A stretch of 64,000 bases of DNA from CAZLFA01 sp964558665 (GTDB lineage: Bacteria > Desulfobacterota > Syntrophia > Syntrophales > PHBD01), in contig CAZLFA010000005.1 in assembly GCA_964558665.1 (NCBI GenBank), forward strand, positions 1-64,000, in the 5' to 3' direction. A program made the position numbers and the translations under genes. The notes beneath the pieces are model-generated. The model saw only the letters and a program-made list of their open reading frames with translations, did no database searches and was not told where the DNA came from. Numbering within the stretch: the first letter of the stretch is position 1; every line of letters begins with the position of its first letter. Below are positions 7,503 to 16,170 of this stretch, one piece after another.

Positions 7503-7588
7503 CACATAACAAGATCAATACAGCCGATTGTTTTGCTCCGGCTGATTTTTTCGTCAGAGTGAATTGACCAGGCCCATAGGTGTTAGTG
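7503..7588 (+). repeat. attC-like degenerate site
   Basis: CACATAACAA, then GATCAATAC, a CAGCC/GGCTG hairpin around ATTGTTTTGCTCC, a T-run, GAATTGACC and finally GTTAGTG at 7582. GATCAATAC and GAATTGACC can pair at seven of nine positions, giving an attC-like folded arrangement, though the outer cores pair only over TAAC/GTTA. It shares the GCTCCGGCTGATTTT-like centre with the sites at 4228 and 10726. Confidence 0.35.
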
Positions 7589-7605
7589 CATTGAAAGGAG
7601 TATCC

Positions 7606-8151
7606 ATGAAAACCATTTTCTCAATCATAATATCGACAGGAGTTTTCCTGCTGGTTTATCCCATCACCGCAACCATATCCGCGGAGTTGGCCCCAATTCC
7701 CTCCGGCACCGTCGTCTGTGGCGGTCATGCCTACACCGTTGATCCCGACCCCAAAGGCATAAACATCAGGACAGCGCCTGATAAAAATTCCCCCGTTCTC
7801 CGTGTGATTACCCATGACTCTGAAGGAACATCCGTGATACTTGCGGGCTCTTTTAAAGACTGGATACTCATCCAATCGGCTGAGGGAATAACTTCGGAGT
7901 TCCGGTTTCAGGGAAAGGGATGGATCCATGCCTCGCTTCTTGCCGTTCGTGCCGTCCACAACAGCGGGCGAAAGGTTGTTCTCTACGGCAAGCCCGATAC
8001 TGGAAGTCAGGCGGTCAGAACATTTCCCGGAGAAACGGAAGTACGGTTGGCGGGATGCAAGGGGCAATGGATGCAGGTAAAGATCGGGAAAAAGCAGGGA
8101 TGGCTTGCGCCGGGCGAATATTGCGGCAATCCCGTTACAACATGTCCATGA
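7606..8151 (+). CDS. Exported protein with SH3-like domains
   Basis: A 181-residue product with a signal peptide (about 1-25) and an SH3b-type domain around INIRTAPDKNSPVLRVI; a second SH3-like segment (QWMQVKIGKKQGWLAPGEYC) is at the end. Bacterial SH3b domains often bind cell-wall peptides. The ATG at 7606 follows AAGGAG; an upstream in-frame Met at 7564 lacks a signal sequence. It precedes another exported protein, suggesting an envelope-stress or surface pair, but the function is unknown. Confidence 0.65.
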   Translation: MKTIFSIIISTGVFLLVYPITATISAELAPIPSGTVVCGGHAYTVDPDPKGINIRTAPDKNSPVLRVITHDSEGTSVILAGSFKDWILIQSAEGITSEFRFQGKGWIHASLLAVRAVHNSGRKVVLYGKPDTGSQAVRTFPGETEVRLAGCKGQWMQVKIGKKQGWLAPGEYCGNPVTTCP

Positions 8152-8170
8152 AAGGAGATATAAAGAAGGC

Positions 8171-8848
8171 ATGAAAAACATGAAATTCATAAAGCTCTCA
8201 TTGATCTTGTTCATTATCCTGTTGTGGACGGTTGAATCCCGCGCGGAAGGATTGCCTGTAAAGGACATTCCCGCCGCCGGAAAGTCATTGAATGCATTCC
8301 TTCCCAGGGGATGGACAGTAGAGGATCACGCAAGCGGCGACCTGAATGGAGATGGAGTTTCCGATATATCAGCCATACTTATTCAAGGCAAAGCCGGGGG
8401 TAGTATCCGTGAAGCGGATGATAATCCTCGCGCCTTGATAGTGCTTCTGGGGCACGACAAGGGTGAATTCACCCTGGCGGGAACAAATGATAGACTCCTG
8501 CAATGCAGGGGATGCTGCGGCGTCAAGGAGGGTGTCGGCATCAGCATCAGAAAAGGGGTAATCATCGTCCGGCAGATGACCGGTTCACGTGAGTTTTCCG
8601 ACGAGACATGGCGGTTTCGTTATGAACCTCAGAAACAGCGGTTCGTGCTTATCGGCCGGGACATTGAATCCGGAGACGGCATGCTGGGGACGGGAACCAT
8701 AGTGAGTTTCAATTACCTGACCGGCCGGAAAATAACCAAGAACTACCGGTACGACAAAAAGGGTGAAAATAAAATGGTGACCGCTACAAAGCAAGAAAAT
8801 GGTCCCCGGAAGACACCTTTTATGGAAGATGTCAAAGCGAGTTACTGA
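8171..8848 (+). CDS. Exported protein with calcium-type LNGDGVSD repeat
   Basis: A 225-residue exported protein: signal peptide to about residue 22 (ending ESRAEG), then GDLNGDGVSDISAIL, a single FG-GAP/dockerin-like Ca2+ loop, and a CRGCC motif. The rest is beta-rich without a family I can name. The start at 8171 is preferred because it begins the signal peptide and follows GAAGG; the longer frame from 8105 overlaps the SH3 gene. It is 19 bases downstream of that gene, so likely an operon. Confidence 0.6.
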   Translation: MKNMKFIKLSLILFIILLWTVESRAEGLPVKDIPAAGKSLNAFLPRGWTVEDHASGDLNGDGVSDISAILIQGKAGGSIREADDNPRALIVLLGHDKGEFTLAGTNDRLLQCRGCCGVKEGVGISIRKGVIIVRQMTGSREFSDETWRFRYEPQKQRFVLIGRDIESGDGMLGTGTIVSFNYLTGRKITKNYRYDKKGENKMVTATKQENGPRKTPFMEDVKASY

Positions 8849-8931
8849 GTCCACAGCATGTCCTTGAACAGAAGAGAAGAAGTGGCAGAACAACTATATA
8901 ACAAAGGAGAAACACCATTACGGCTTTTAAT

Positions 8932-10029
8932 ATGGATTCCGAACCAGGTGCGCGGTCAGAAGTTTTACAAAAGAAAAATGTCATCAGGTTTATATGCCTG
9001 CTGTGCTTCATCCTGCTTACCGTGCCACTCACGGCACAGGCACAAACGGAAGCAATCTATACGATAGACCGTTTCAAATTCGAGAACGGCGTCGAAATCG
9101 CCGGCATGAAGGTAGGATATGTCATCCGGGGAAGGCTGAATAAGGCAAAAGACAATGCCATCCTGCTGCTGCCGGGCAGCAGCAACGGCAGGCATTTTGC
9201 CGACGCGCATATCGGGCCTGGCAAGACCTACGACACGGACAAGTATTTCGTCATCTGCGTCGATCCGATCGGCGGCGGAAATTCGTCGTCGCCGAAGGAC
9301 GGTATGGGCACGGCTTTCCCGAAATATACAGTACGCGACATGGTGCGCGCCCAGTATCTGCTGATTACCAAGGGTCTTGGTCTGACCCGTTTGCTGGCAG
9401 TCGGGGGCCCGTCGATGGGTTCCTTACAGAGTCTGGAGTGGGGAATCAGCTATCCCGATTTCGTAACCGGGTTGATTCTGATCGTGCCGGCGGCGCGCAT
9501 GGACCGCCATTTTACACCCGTTATGGATGGACTTGAAGCGATAATCAAACTCGACCCCAAATACCGGAACGGAAGATACACGGAGAACCCCGCAGAAGGT
9601 ATACGCGGCGCCGCGCTCATCTTCTTTCCCTGGATATGGAGTGACGAATATCTTGCCACACTGGACGAATCCGCCTACGTAAAAGCCAAGTCCTCCATTG
9701 CCGACGGATGGGCAAAGGAGTGGGACGCCAACAGCCTTCTTTGGCGTTTCTATGCCAGCAGCACATACGATGCCTCAAAGCCGTTCGGCGGCGACATGAA
9801 GAAGGCGCTGAGCAGTGTGAAGGCTAGAGTGCTGGTGCTGTACAGTCCGACCGACCGCACCGTTCCGGGCTATCTGACACGGGAGTTGTGTCAGGGGCTG
9901 ACGGATGCAAGCTGCGTCGAGATTCCTTCGATCCGCGGCCACATGGCCGGCGTCATGCCCCCCGGCACTGCGGAATACGACTTTGTCGGCAGGAAGGTTA
10001 AGGAATTTCTTGTCTTGTTGAAAAAATAG
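8932..10029 (+). CDS. Exported MetX-like alpha/beta hydrolase
   Basis: A 365-residue alpha/beta-hydrolase of the homoserine O-acetyltransferase-like clade. A hydrophobic segment at about 17-38 ending AQAQT indicates export. The nucleophile elbow is GGPSMGS, the acid is in SPTDRTVPG and the His in IRGHMAG. True MetX enzymes are cytoplasmic, so export argues for an esterase or acyl hydrolase rather than methionine biosynthesis. GGAGAAACACC lies upstream but the ATG at 8932 is poorly spaced; a GTG or the Met-less N-terminus cannot be excluded, so the exact start is uncertain. Confidence 0.75.
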   Translation: MDSEPGARSEVLQKKNVIRFICLLCFILLTVPLTAQAQTEAIYTIDRFKFENGVEIAGMKVGYVIRGRLNKAKDNAILLLPGSSNGRHFADAHIGPGKTYDTDKYFVICVDPIGGGNSSSPKDGMGTAFPKYTVRDMVRAQYLLITKGLGLTRLLAVGGPSMGSLQSLEWGISYPDFVTGLILIVPAARMDRHFTPVMDGLEAIIKLDPKYRNGRYTENPAEGIRGAALIFFPWIWSDEYLATLDESAYVKAKSSIADGWAKEWDANSLLWRFYASSTYDASKPFGGDMKKALSSVKARVLVLYSPTDRTVPGYLTRELCQGLTDASCVEIPSIRGHMAGVMPPGTAEYDFVGRKVKEFLVLLKK

Positions 10030-10093
10030 AGAGAAACAGACACCGTGAAATGCTTCCTCCGTTCTGCGGATTATGAAGGCATAAAAAGGACAA

Positions 10094-10660
10094 ATGGAAA
10101 ATAAGGCAATGAATAAATTCAATCCGGATACGTACTGCGGAATTTACTGCGGATCTTGTTCAGTAGCAATGTGCGGCAGCTCCGGTCACTCTGACGTGTT
10201 CGCTGCCTGCCTTGGAAACATACCGAAGGAAGAGCTTGCCTGCTGCGGATGCAAATCCGATACAGTGTACGCGGGCTGCAGCATATGCAGCCTCCGTCGT
10301 TGCGCACGAGAAAAAGGCATTGAACACTGCATCGATTGCGCCGACTATCCGTGTAAAATGTACAGAGCATGGCAGTCAACGGCACGATTTCTTCCGCACA
10401 CCCAAGGGGCTCCATCCGGCCTGGAGGCAATCAAGCAAGACGGCGTCGGCCCCTGGCTCACGGCACAGAAAAAGCGCTGGTCATGCCCTGACTGCGGCAC
10501 TCCGTTTTCGTGGTACGCACAGGCGTGCCACAGGTGCGGCTGCAACCTTATGTCAGAAACATACAGGCTGTCCGGCTGGAAGAAACTTTTGTGCCGATTA
10601 ATCTTCCCTATGGTGTACCGGAAAGCAAAAGCAAAAAAGCTTCAGAACACTGATCCTTAG
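10094..10660 (+). CDS. DUF3795 protein with C-terminal zinc ribbon
   Basis: A 188-residue Cys-rich protein. Residues 10-120 match DUF3795 (DTYCGIYCGSCSVAMC, LACCGCKSD, HCIDCADYPC), like the shorter protein at 5822. A second module at about 135-165 (WSCPDCGTPFSWYAQACHRC) is a zinc ribbon, and the end is basic with a short hydrophobic stretch (LLCRLIFPMVY). Function unknown. Metal or Fe-S binding is an inference from the cysteine pattern. Confidence 0.75.
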   Translation: MENKAMNKFNPDTYCGIYCGSCSVAMCGSSGHSDVFAACLGNIPKEELACCGCKSDTVYAGCSICSLRRCAREKGIEHCIDCADYPCKMYRAWQSTARFLPHTQGAPSGLEAIKQDGVGPWLTAQKKRWSCPDCGTPFSWYAQACHRCGCNLMSETYRLSGWKKLLCRLIFPMVYRKAKAKKLQNTDP

Positions 10661-10725
10661 CACCGGATAGCGGCACAGTGATCACATAAGATGTTTCAAA
10701 AGAACAAAAGCGTTTAACAAACTGC

Positions 10726-10786
10726 AGATAACGATCTGCGGCCCGCAGACCTGCTTCGGCTTGATTTTTGGCAGGAGAAGTTATCT
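10726..10786 (+). repeat. attC-like site with complementary cores
   Basis: AGATAAC (10726-10732) and GTTATCT (10780-10786) are exact reverse complements and enclose a CCTGC/GCAGG hairpin around TTCGGCTTGATTTTTG. The 61-base span, short outer cores and inner stem are attC-like, although AGATAAC departs from the RYYYAAC consensus. It precedes the broken gene at 10820. Confidence 0.4.
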
Positions 10787-10819
10787 TATATCGTCCTTAA
10801 AATCTCTTAATGTAGGAAC

Positions 10820-11067
10820 ATGATGAAAATCTTAACCAGTCTTGGCAGCACCTTTCGCAGCATCAGGCTTGTTGTTATTGCCGCAGTCATGTTTGCTTGC
10901 TTCACGGGGAACGGCTTGCAGGTAGTGCATGCAGATCAATTTCTCGATGAAATGGTCGAATTCACCGTGGGCGTTTTTTCATTGCCGTCAACAAATTCGA
11001 CTTCGACGCCGCTACGGCCGTGGCTGAAGCCGCCAATGACCTGATTGCGATAATCGCGCCGCAATAA
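10820..11067 (+). pseudogene. Remnant of an exported protein, internally deleted and frameshifted
   Basis: The frame from 10820 gives a good signal peptide (to about VVHADQ) and then loses sense after FTVGVF. Shifting frame at the T-run 10974-10979 gives FFIAVNKFDFDAATAVAEAA and a short tail ending in TAA at 11065-11067, which reads like the C-terminus of a serine hydrolase of the beta-lactamase/D-Ala-D-Ala carboxypeptidase type. The protein is far too short for that family, so most of the middle is missing. The hydrolase assignment is tentative. Confidence 0.5.
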
Positions 11068-11135
11068 GAGGGCTCACTGACACCAACTAACGGGTAACAA
11101 TTGATCATGCAGCAACACATAGGAACGGAAGAATT

Positions 11136-11729
11136 ATGCTGAACGTCGGAATATTACTTTTCAATGATGTGGAAGTTCTTGATTTTGCAGGCCCCTTTGA
11201 AGTGTTCTCGGTTACGTCGGAACTCAACAACTGTGATCTGTTTAAAGTTTTTACAATCACAAAAGACGGGAAACTAATAACAGCGGTAAACGGTTTGAAG
11301 GTTTTGCCCGATTACTCATTCAACGATCATCCTCAAATAGACGTCCTTATTATACCGGGAGGAATCGGCACAAGGAAGGAGATGGAAGATGAAAATGTTC
11401 TTGAATGGATCAAAAACAAATACGCATCTTCGCAAATTACATTTTCGGTATGCTCGGGGGCAAGAATATTGGGAAAAGCAGGACTGCTTGATGAAATTGA
11501 GGCCGTTACCCACCATGAAGTAATACCGCACCTGAAAGAGATCGCACCGAAAGCAATCATCAATGAGAAGGCCAGGTTTATTGACAATGGCAGGATTATG
11601 ACCTGCGGCGGCATATCGGCGGGCATCGATCTTTCATTGTACATTGTTCAAAAACTGTTTGGAGAAGGCATTACAAAGAAAACAATCGGATACATGGAAT
11701 ATGGAGATTGGAGAGGAGAGAAGATTTGA
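11136..11729 (+). CDS. DJ-1/PfpI family protein
   Basis: A 197-residue class I glutamine amidotransferase-like protein. MLNVGILLFNDVEVLDFAGP is the start typical of the isonitrile hydratase/AraC-N-terminal branch. The nucleophile is Cys in ITFSVCSGARIL, and DVLIIPGGIGTR supplies the preceding glycine loop. Members include cyclohexyl-isocyanide hydratases, glyoxalases and chaperone-like proteins, so the substrate is open. Confidence 0.82.
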   Translation: MLNVGILLFNDVEVLDFAGPFEVFSVTSELNNCDLFKVFTITKDGKLITAVNGLKVLPDYSFNDHPQIDVLIIPGGIGTRKEMEDENVLEWIKNKYASSQITFSVCSGARILGKAGLLDEIEAVTHHEVIPHLKEIAPKAIINEKARFIDNGRIMTCGGISAGIDLSLYIVQKLFGEGITKKTIGYMEYGDWRGEKI

Positions 11730-11799
11730 AATATAATTCGTGTTTGAAATCCGCGGCGGCAGACGAGATGGCTTCGCCGATAAGGAATACACTGAGGCA

Positions 11800-12426
11800 A
11801 TGACAACAAAGCAGCCAACATATCGCCTTCGCAAATTCTCCCGCAGGGGAGATTTGCCGGAAAACTATCGGGGCACCTTCGAATTGCTCGATGATCAGAC
11901 TCGACAGGTCATGGCTTCCTGTGACGTATCGGGTCACGCCACTTTCTCTCCGGTTTCGATTATCGACAGCGAACATCAGGCATGGACCATGAAACCGAAT
12001 CGTAAGATCATGCCCACACGCTGGATTCTTACCGATCCCGGCCGGTCCGTCGCCATGCAATTCGATCAGAATCTGTCGAGCAAACTGAAAAAGTATAGAA
12101 CCATCCTCACGCTGCTGGACAGCCGGGACAAAGAGTTCTACCGCATTGTTGATCCACGGAAAAGTACTATCAACCGGATATTGGGGGTCGGCCCGGATGA
12201 TTGGGCGATCATGGACGGCGACAAACTTGCGGCGAAGGTCACCTTCCTGACAGAAGCAAAGGCACCGCCTTCCGGCCTGTGGCAAAAGATCACGGATTTT
12301 CTTACATCCTCAGACAAAGGTATTGTAAGCATCGGTCTCAACCATATAATGCCGCCGCCGACAGCGCTTGCCATGATGCTGATCCTCAAGGAAGTGACGG
12401 CATACGAAAGCTGCGACAAGACGTGA
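11800..12426 (+). CDS. LURP-one/scramblase-like protein
   Basis: A 208-residue protein with a repeating beta pattern (YRLRKFSRRGDLPENYRGTF, WTMKPNRKIMPTRWILTD) and an alternating charged/hydrophobic layout that recalls the LURP-one/phospholipid-scramblase fold; I cannot confirm it. The ATG at 11800 follows GAGG; an upstream GTG at 11740 would add 20 hydrophilic residues without a ribosome site. It follows the DJ-1-like gene by 70 bases. Confidence 0.5.
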   Translation: MTTKQPTYRLRKFSRRGDLPENYRGTFELLDDQTRQVMASCDVSGHATFSPVSIIDSEHQAWTMKPNRKIMPTRWILTDPGRSVAMQFDQNLSSKLKKYRTILTLLDSRDKEFYRIVDPRKSTINRILGVGPDDWAIMDGDKLAAKVTFLTEAKAPPSGLWQKITDFLTSSDKGIVSIGLNHIMPPPTALAMMLILKEVTAYESCDKT

Positions 12427-12494
12427 AGTTTTAATAACAGCAGCATGAATTGTTTTGTTCGGCAGTTTAGAATACAAAGGAGAAAAGCTATATC

Positions 12495-13139
12495 ATGAGC
12501 AAAGAAAAGCGGGAGTTCGATAAAGAGGCCGCCTCGTGGGATGAAAATCCCGGAAGAGTCAAGCTGGCTAACGATATTGCCCGGGCAATATCAAGGCAGA
12601 TTACACTGACGCCCGACATGAGCGTCATGGACTTCGGGTGCGGCACAGGATTGCTGACAATACATTTGCAACCTCTCGTCCGTTCCATTATCGGCGTTGA
12701 CAGTTCGCAGGGAATGCTCGACATATTGAAGACAAAAATCGCCAAAATGAATCTGAACAATGTCAAAGCCGAACTTGTCGACCTTGACAGAGGCGATATC
12801 CTGACAGGTAGTTATAATCTTGTTTTGAGCAACATGACCCTTCACCATATAAAGGATATAAAGCATCTTTTCGATCAATTCCATAAAATCACGGCTCTGC
12901 CTGGTTATCTATGTATTGCCGACCTGGATTCCGATGAAGGCCGGTTTCACGATGATAACACAGGGGTATTCCACTTCGGATTTGCCCGTCCCGAGTTGCG
13001 CCGGATTTTCAAAGAAGCGGGATTTGATAATGTTCAGGATTTAACCGCAGCAGAGGTGATGAAACCGAGCAGTGACGGAGAGATGAAGTGTTTCACCGTG
13101 TTTCTCATGACCGGCCGCAAGGGGTCGGATAAAGAATGA
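12495..13139 (+). CDS. SAM-dependent methyltransferase
   Basis: A 214-residue class I methyltransferase. Motif I is VMDFGCGTGLLTIHL (about 45-59), the acidic end of strand 2 is GVDSSQGM, and post-I/motif II is NLVLSNMTLHHI. The opening FDKEAASWDENPGR is typical of small-molecule methyltransferases of the UbiE-like group. Substrate unknown. A ribosome site AAGGAG lies 16 bases upstream. The stop overlaps the start of the acetyltransferase gene, so the two are translationally coupled. Confidence 0.88.
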   Translation: MSKEKREFDKEAASWDENPGRVKLANDIARAISRQITLTPDMSVMDFGCGTGLLTIHLQPLVRSIIGVDSSQGMLDILKTKIAKMNLNNVKAELVDLDRGDILTGSYNLVLSNMTLHHIKDIKHLFDQFHKITALPGYLCIADLDSDEGRFHDDNTGVFHFGFARPELRRIFKEAGFDNVQDLTAAEVMKPSSDGEMKCFTVFLMTGRKGSDKE

Positions 13140-13612
13140 TCATGAATGTCACTATTATTAAGGCAAACGCAGATGATGCCGTTGAGATTCTTACCTTGCA
13201 GAAACTGGTATATGAAAGTGAAGCAAGGCTTTACAGAGACTGGAACATCCCTCCCCTCACCCAGACTATTTCTGAAATTGAAGCAGAATTTAAAGCCAAT
13301 GTATTTCTGAAGGCTGTATCGGGGGAAAGAATCATTGGTTCAGTAAGAGGTTGGCTTGCCTCCGGCACATGTCGGATAGGAAGGCTCATTGTTCATCCTG
13401 ACTATCAGGGAAATGGCATCGGTACATTGCTCATGGAGGGTATAGAGAGGGCATTCCCGGGTGCAGACAGGTTCGAGTTGTTTACCGGCACAAGGAGCGT
13501 CGCCAATATCCGGCTCTACCGAAGTCTCGGATATCGGGAGTGCCGTGAAGAGGAGCTGTCACCGGAAGTCCGGCTTGTCTTTATAGAGAAACTCCCGGTA
13601 ACCAGCCGATAG
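13136..13612 (+). CDS. GNAT-family N-acetyltransferase
   Basis: A 158-residue GNAT enzyme using acetyl-CoA. The acetyl-CoA loop is HPDYQGNGIGTLLMEGI (motif A, Q-x-x-G-x-G/A) and the C-terminal strand NIRLYRSLGYREC is typical. The start overlaps the methyltransferase stop by four bases. The pair may modify one substrate, but that is inference from coupling. Confidence 0.88.
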   Translation: MIMNVTIIKANADDAVEILTLQKLVYESEARLYRDWNIPPLTQTISEIEAEFKANVFLKAVSGERIIGSVRGWLASGTCRIGRLIVHPDYQGNGIGTLLMEGIERAFPGADRFELFTGTRSVANIRLYRSLGYRECREEELSPEVRLVFIEKLPVTSR

Positions 13613-13709
13613 GCAATTAAAACTGATATCGTTTCTCCCGTGCACCACGACAGCATCCATTTTATAATGGTGAAAACAGCGGGGCAACCTCTTTATCTTT
13701 TGCATCCCG

Positions 13710-14486
13710 TCAATCAGGTTCCGCAAAGACTTCCCTAGCTGCCGATATCCCGTTCAATGCAGCGGGAAAGCCCGCATATACCGCCGTATGATACATAATC
13801 TCTATTATCTGTTCCTTCGTGAGACCTACATTGATGGCGGCTTTGATATGAACTTTCAGTTGCGGCCTCATGGTTCCTGCAGCGGTCATGCCGGCAATGG
13901 CGATTATCTCCTTCCGGCAGGGAATCAGGACTTCCCGGCAAAAAATGGTGCCGTAGGAAAACTCGATCAGGAAATTCACCATGTCCGGGGCAATATCGCC
14001 GAGGCTCTCCATCACCTTCCGGCCCGCCCCCTTACTGGTTTCCTCAAGCATACGGATGCCGCGCTCCCGTTTGTCCGCCTTGCAGTCATCCCATGCGGCC
14101 GGTCTGAAATCCACCTGCCTTTCGTTAAAAACATCCCGCGCCGCAAAGATCGCGTTGAGGCCTGATGGAAAACCTGAATATACAGTCTGCACATAGATCG
14201 TATCGATGATCTCCTGCGGCGTAATTCCGATATTCAGTGCAGCGCCGATATGCCACTTCAGTTGCGGCTGGGCATTTCCCAGAGCTGTCAGAATGGCGAT
14301 TGTTGCCGTCTGCCGCGACACGGCGTCGAGGGCGGGGCGGAAATAAACGTCACCATATGCGAAGCAAACCAGAAACTGTGCCATATCCGGGGCAATATCG
14401 GACAACCCTTTCAAAACCTGTTCTGCGCCCTCAGGGTTGAGGTTTTCCAATTGCCGGTACCCTCTGTCAAATCTGTCTTGCTCCAT
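13710..14486 (-). CDS. Carboxymuconolactone decarboxylase family, two domains
   Basis: A 258-residue protein made of two CMD-like repeats (about 20-125 and 145-255). Each has the family pattern, e.g. RKEIIAIAGMTAAG with QLKVHIKAAINVGLTKEQII and YAGFPAALNG. The paired catalytic CxxC of AhpD is absent, so a redox role is not supported; the fold is closer to gamma-carboxymuconolactone decarboxylase. The ATG at 14486 follows AAGGAGG; an upstream TTG at 14504 is rejected. It is divergent from an AraC-type regulator, which probably controls it. Confidence 0.85.
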   Translation of the reverse strand: MEQDRFDRGYRQLENLNPEGAEQVLKGLSDIAPDMAQFLVCFAYGDVYFRPALDAVSRQTATIAILTALGNAQPQLKWHIGAALNIGITPQEIIDTIYVQTVYSGFPSGLNAIFAARDVFNERQVDFRPAAWDDCKADKRERGIRMLEETSKGAGRKVMESLGDIAPDMVNFLIEFSYGTIFCREVLIPCRKEIIAIAGMTAAGTMRPQLKVHIKAAINVGLTKEQIIEIMYHTAVYAGFPAALNGISAAREVFAEPD

Positions 14487-14653
14487 AGCAATCCCTCCTT
14501 TCAATTAACCGTATTTCCTCGTCTAATGGGTATCTTCTCTCCAGGAGATTCGTATATTCGGTTTTTACATACCTATTTTTCTCTTGACGTTCTATCGTAT
14601 TACGGACAAGATACTACAGAATATGGACATTATATGTTCGCGGAACCGGATAT

Positions 14654-15442
14654 ATGGAAACAATGGATTTAGGAATAGACTGGAAAAAGTTCCATGCCAT
14701 GGGACTGCACGGCAGCCTGGAGGACTTCTCTTCCGAAACGCTTCACATCCACCCTTTCCACCAGGTCCTGCATATCCGGAACGGCGTTGCCCTTCTTCAG
14801 GATGCCGGGGGGACGCGTCCGCAATACGGACATATGGCGGCATTCATTCCCGCCTGCGTCCCGCACAGAACGGAAGTTATCGGGGATTCCGTGGCGTACC
14901 AGTCTTTATATTTCAGAGCATCCTTTTTTAGGTGGCGCGGCCGTACCGTACAGACGTTTCAGATGAGCCCTTTGGGGTTTGTCCTGCTGCAACGGATCAA
15001 TGAGGAGGAACCGTTGCAGAACATCGAGCGCGGCATCGCCGGAGATTGTGTTGATCTGTTCCTGAAAATACTCCCGACTGATATGCAGAATGAAAGTCCG
15101 TCTCTTTTCCTGCCGGAATCAAAAACAGAGCTCAACAGAAAAGTCTGTCGCTTCCTCGAAAAAAACTATCGCACGCGGATAACGGCCGAAGATATTTCAC
15201 GAGCAGCATCTTTCTCCTTCCGGCAGATTTCGCGGATATTCAAGGCCGATACGGGATTGACCGTCTTCGGATACCTGAAGGTCTACAGGATGCTTCAAGC
15301 CTCGATTGATCTCAGCACGACCGGCAACAAGATCATCTCCATAGCCTATGATTGCGGCTACGATTCAATTTCTTCTTTTTTTGTCGACTTCAAAAAACTC
15401 TTTGGTGTTTCACCGGCAGAGTTCCGCAGCGGCCATCGATAA
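14654..15442 (+). CDS. AraC-family transcriptional regulator
   Basis: A 262-residue regulator. The N-terminal cupin-like sensing half has HIHPFHQVLHIRNG, and the C-terminal 100 residues hold two helix-turn-helix motifs (ITAEDISRAASFSFRQISRI; GNKIISIAYDCGYDSISSF) and the closing GVSPAEFRSGH. It is divergent from the two-domain CMD gene across 167 bases, the usual arrangement for an activator of its neighbour. Ligand unknown. Confidence 0.88.
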   Translation: METMDLGIDWKKFHAMGLHGSLEDFSSETLHIHPFHQVLHIRNGVALLQDAGGTRPQYGHMAAFIPACVPHRTEVIGDSVAYQSLYFRASFFRWRGRTVQTFQMSPLGFVLLQRINEEEPLQNIERGIAGDCVDLFLKILPTDMQNESPSLFLPESKTELNRKVCRFLEKNYRTRITAEDISRAASFSFRQISRIFKADTGLTVFGYLKVYRMLQASIDLSTTGNKIISIAYDCGYDSISSFFVDFKKLFGVSPAEFRSGHR

Positions 15443-15469
15443 TCTGCGTACAGGCCGGATGGTTTAAAC

Positions 15470-15505
15470 TTGACATTATATGCATTATATTTTATTTTTA
15501 TGCAT
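15470..15505 (+). promoter_or_regulatory. vapBC promoter with spaced ATGCAT repeats
   Basis: TTGACA (15470-15475) is followed at 17 bases by a weak -10 (TATTTT). Two ATGCAT palindromes (15480-15485 and 15500-15505) lie 20 bases apart, two helical turns, as expected for a ribbon-helix-helix antitoxin operator. Confidence 0.45.
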
Positions 15506-15518
15506 AAGGAGGCGGGTT

Positions 15519-15722
15519 ATGAGAACAACACTTGATTTACCTAAAGAGTTGATTGATGAGGCCATGAAGGCCACCAATATTAACACAAAGACTCAGGTTA
15601 TCATTACTGCGCTGGAAGATTTAATTAGAAAATCAAAAATAGCCGGACTGAAAAAGTTCAAAGGTAAAATCGACTTGAATATCGATATGAATGTTGTGAG
15701 AGGGCGTCGATGTCGGTATTAG
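15519..15722 (+). CDS. vapB: VapB-like antitoxin
   Basis: A 67-residue antitoxin. MRTTLDLPKELIDEAMKATN is a ribbon-helix-helix DNA-binding start of the VapB/DUF2191 group, and the basic tail overlaps the toxin start by 13 bases. The start at 15519 follows AAGGAGG; an earlier Met at 15480 has no ribosome site. Confidence 0.88.
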   Translation: MRTTLDLPKELIDEAMKATNINTKTQVIITALEDLIRKSKIAGLKKFKGKIDLNIDMNVVRGRRCRY

Positions 15723-16090
15723 TAGATACCTCTGTATGGATAGAATATTTCAGGAACATACATAATTCAGAAAAGCTTGATTTTCTGATTGATGAAAACC
15801 TTGTTGTCACTAACGATCTTATTCTTGCAGAACTGATCCCTTTTTTGAAAGTTCGCAAACAGGCGAGGATTATTGATTTAATGCGCAGCATCAGCAGATT
15901 GGAGTTATCGATTGACTGGAACCAGATTATTGATTTCCAATTCAAATGTTTGAAAAACGGTTTAAATGCCGTTGGAATTCCGGACCTTATTATTGCACAG
16001 AATGCAAAACAAAATTCCTGTGCAATATATTCACTCGATAATCATTTCCGACTGATGAAAGATATACTTGAGCTGCAACTGACAAAATAA
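15710..16090 (+). CDS. vapC: VapC-like PIN-domain toxin
   Basis: A 126-residue PIN ribonuclease. The acidic catalytic residues lie in VDTSVWIEYF (D), LILAELIPF (E), GIPDLIIA (D) and YSLDNHF (D). VapC toxins cleave tRNA or rRNA. Overlap with the antitoxin gene shows coupled translation. The pair is the third toxin-antitoxin module in 12 kb. Confidence 0.92.
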   Translation: MSVLVDTSVWIEYFRNIHNSEKLDFLIDENLVVTNDLILAELIPFLKVRKQARIIDLMRSISRLELSIDWNQIIDFQFKCLKNGLNAVGIPDLIIAQNAKQNSCAIYSLDNHFRLMKDILELQLTK

Positions 16091-16170
16091 AAGGAATATT
16101 ACCAAACCGGCCATTTGCTGAAATTATGTTCCTGAGGGCGGTGATTTTAGTTTTTGAAAGGATTACCCTT

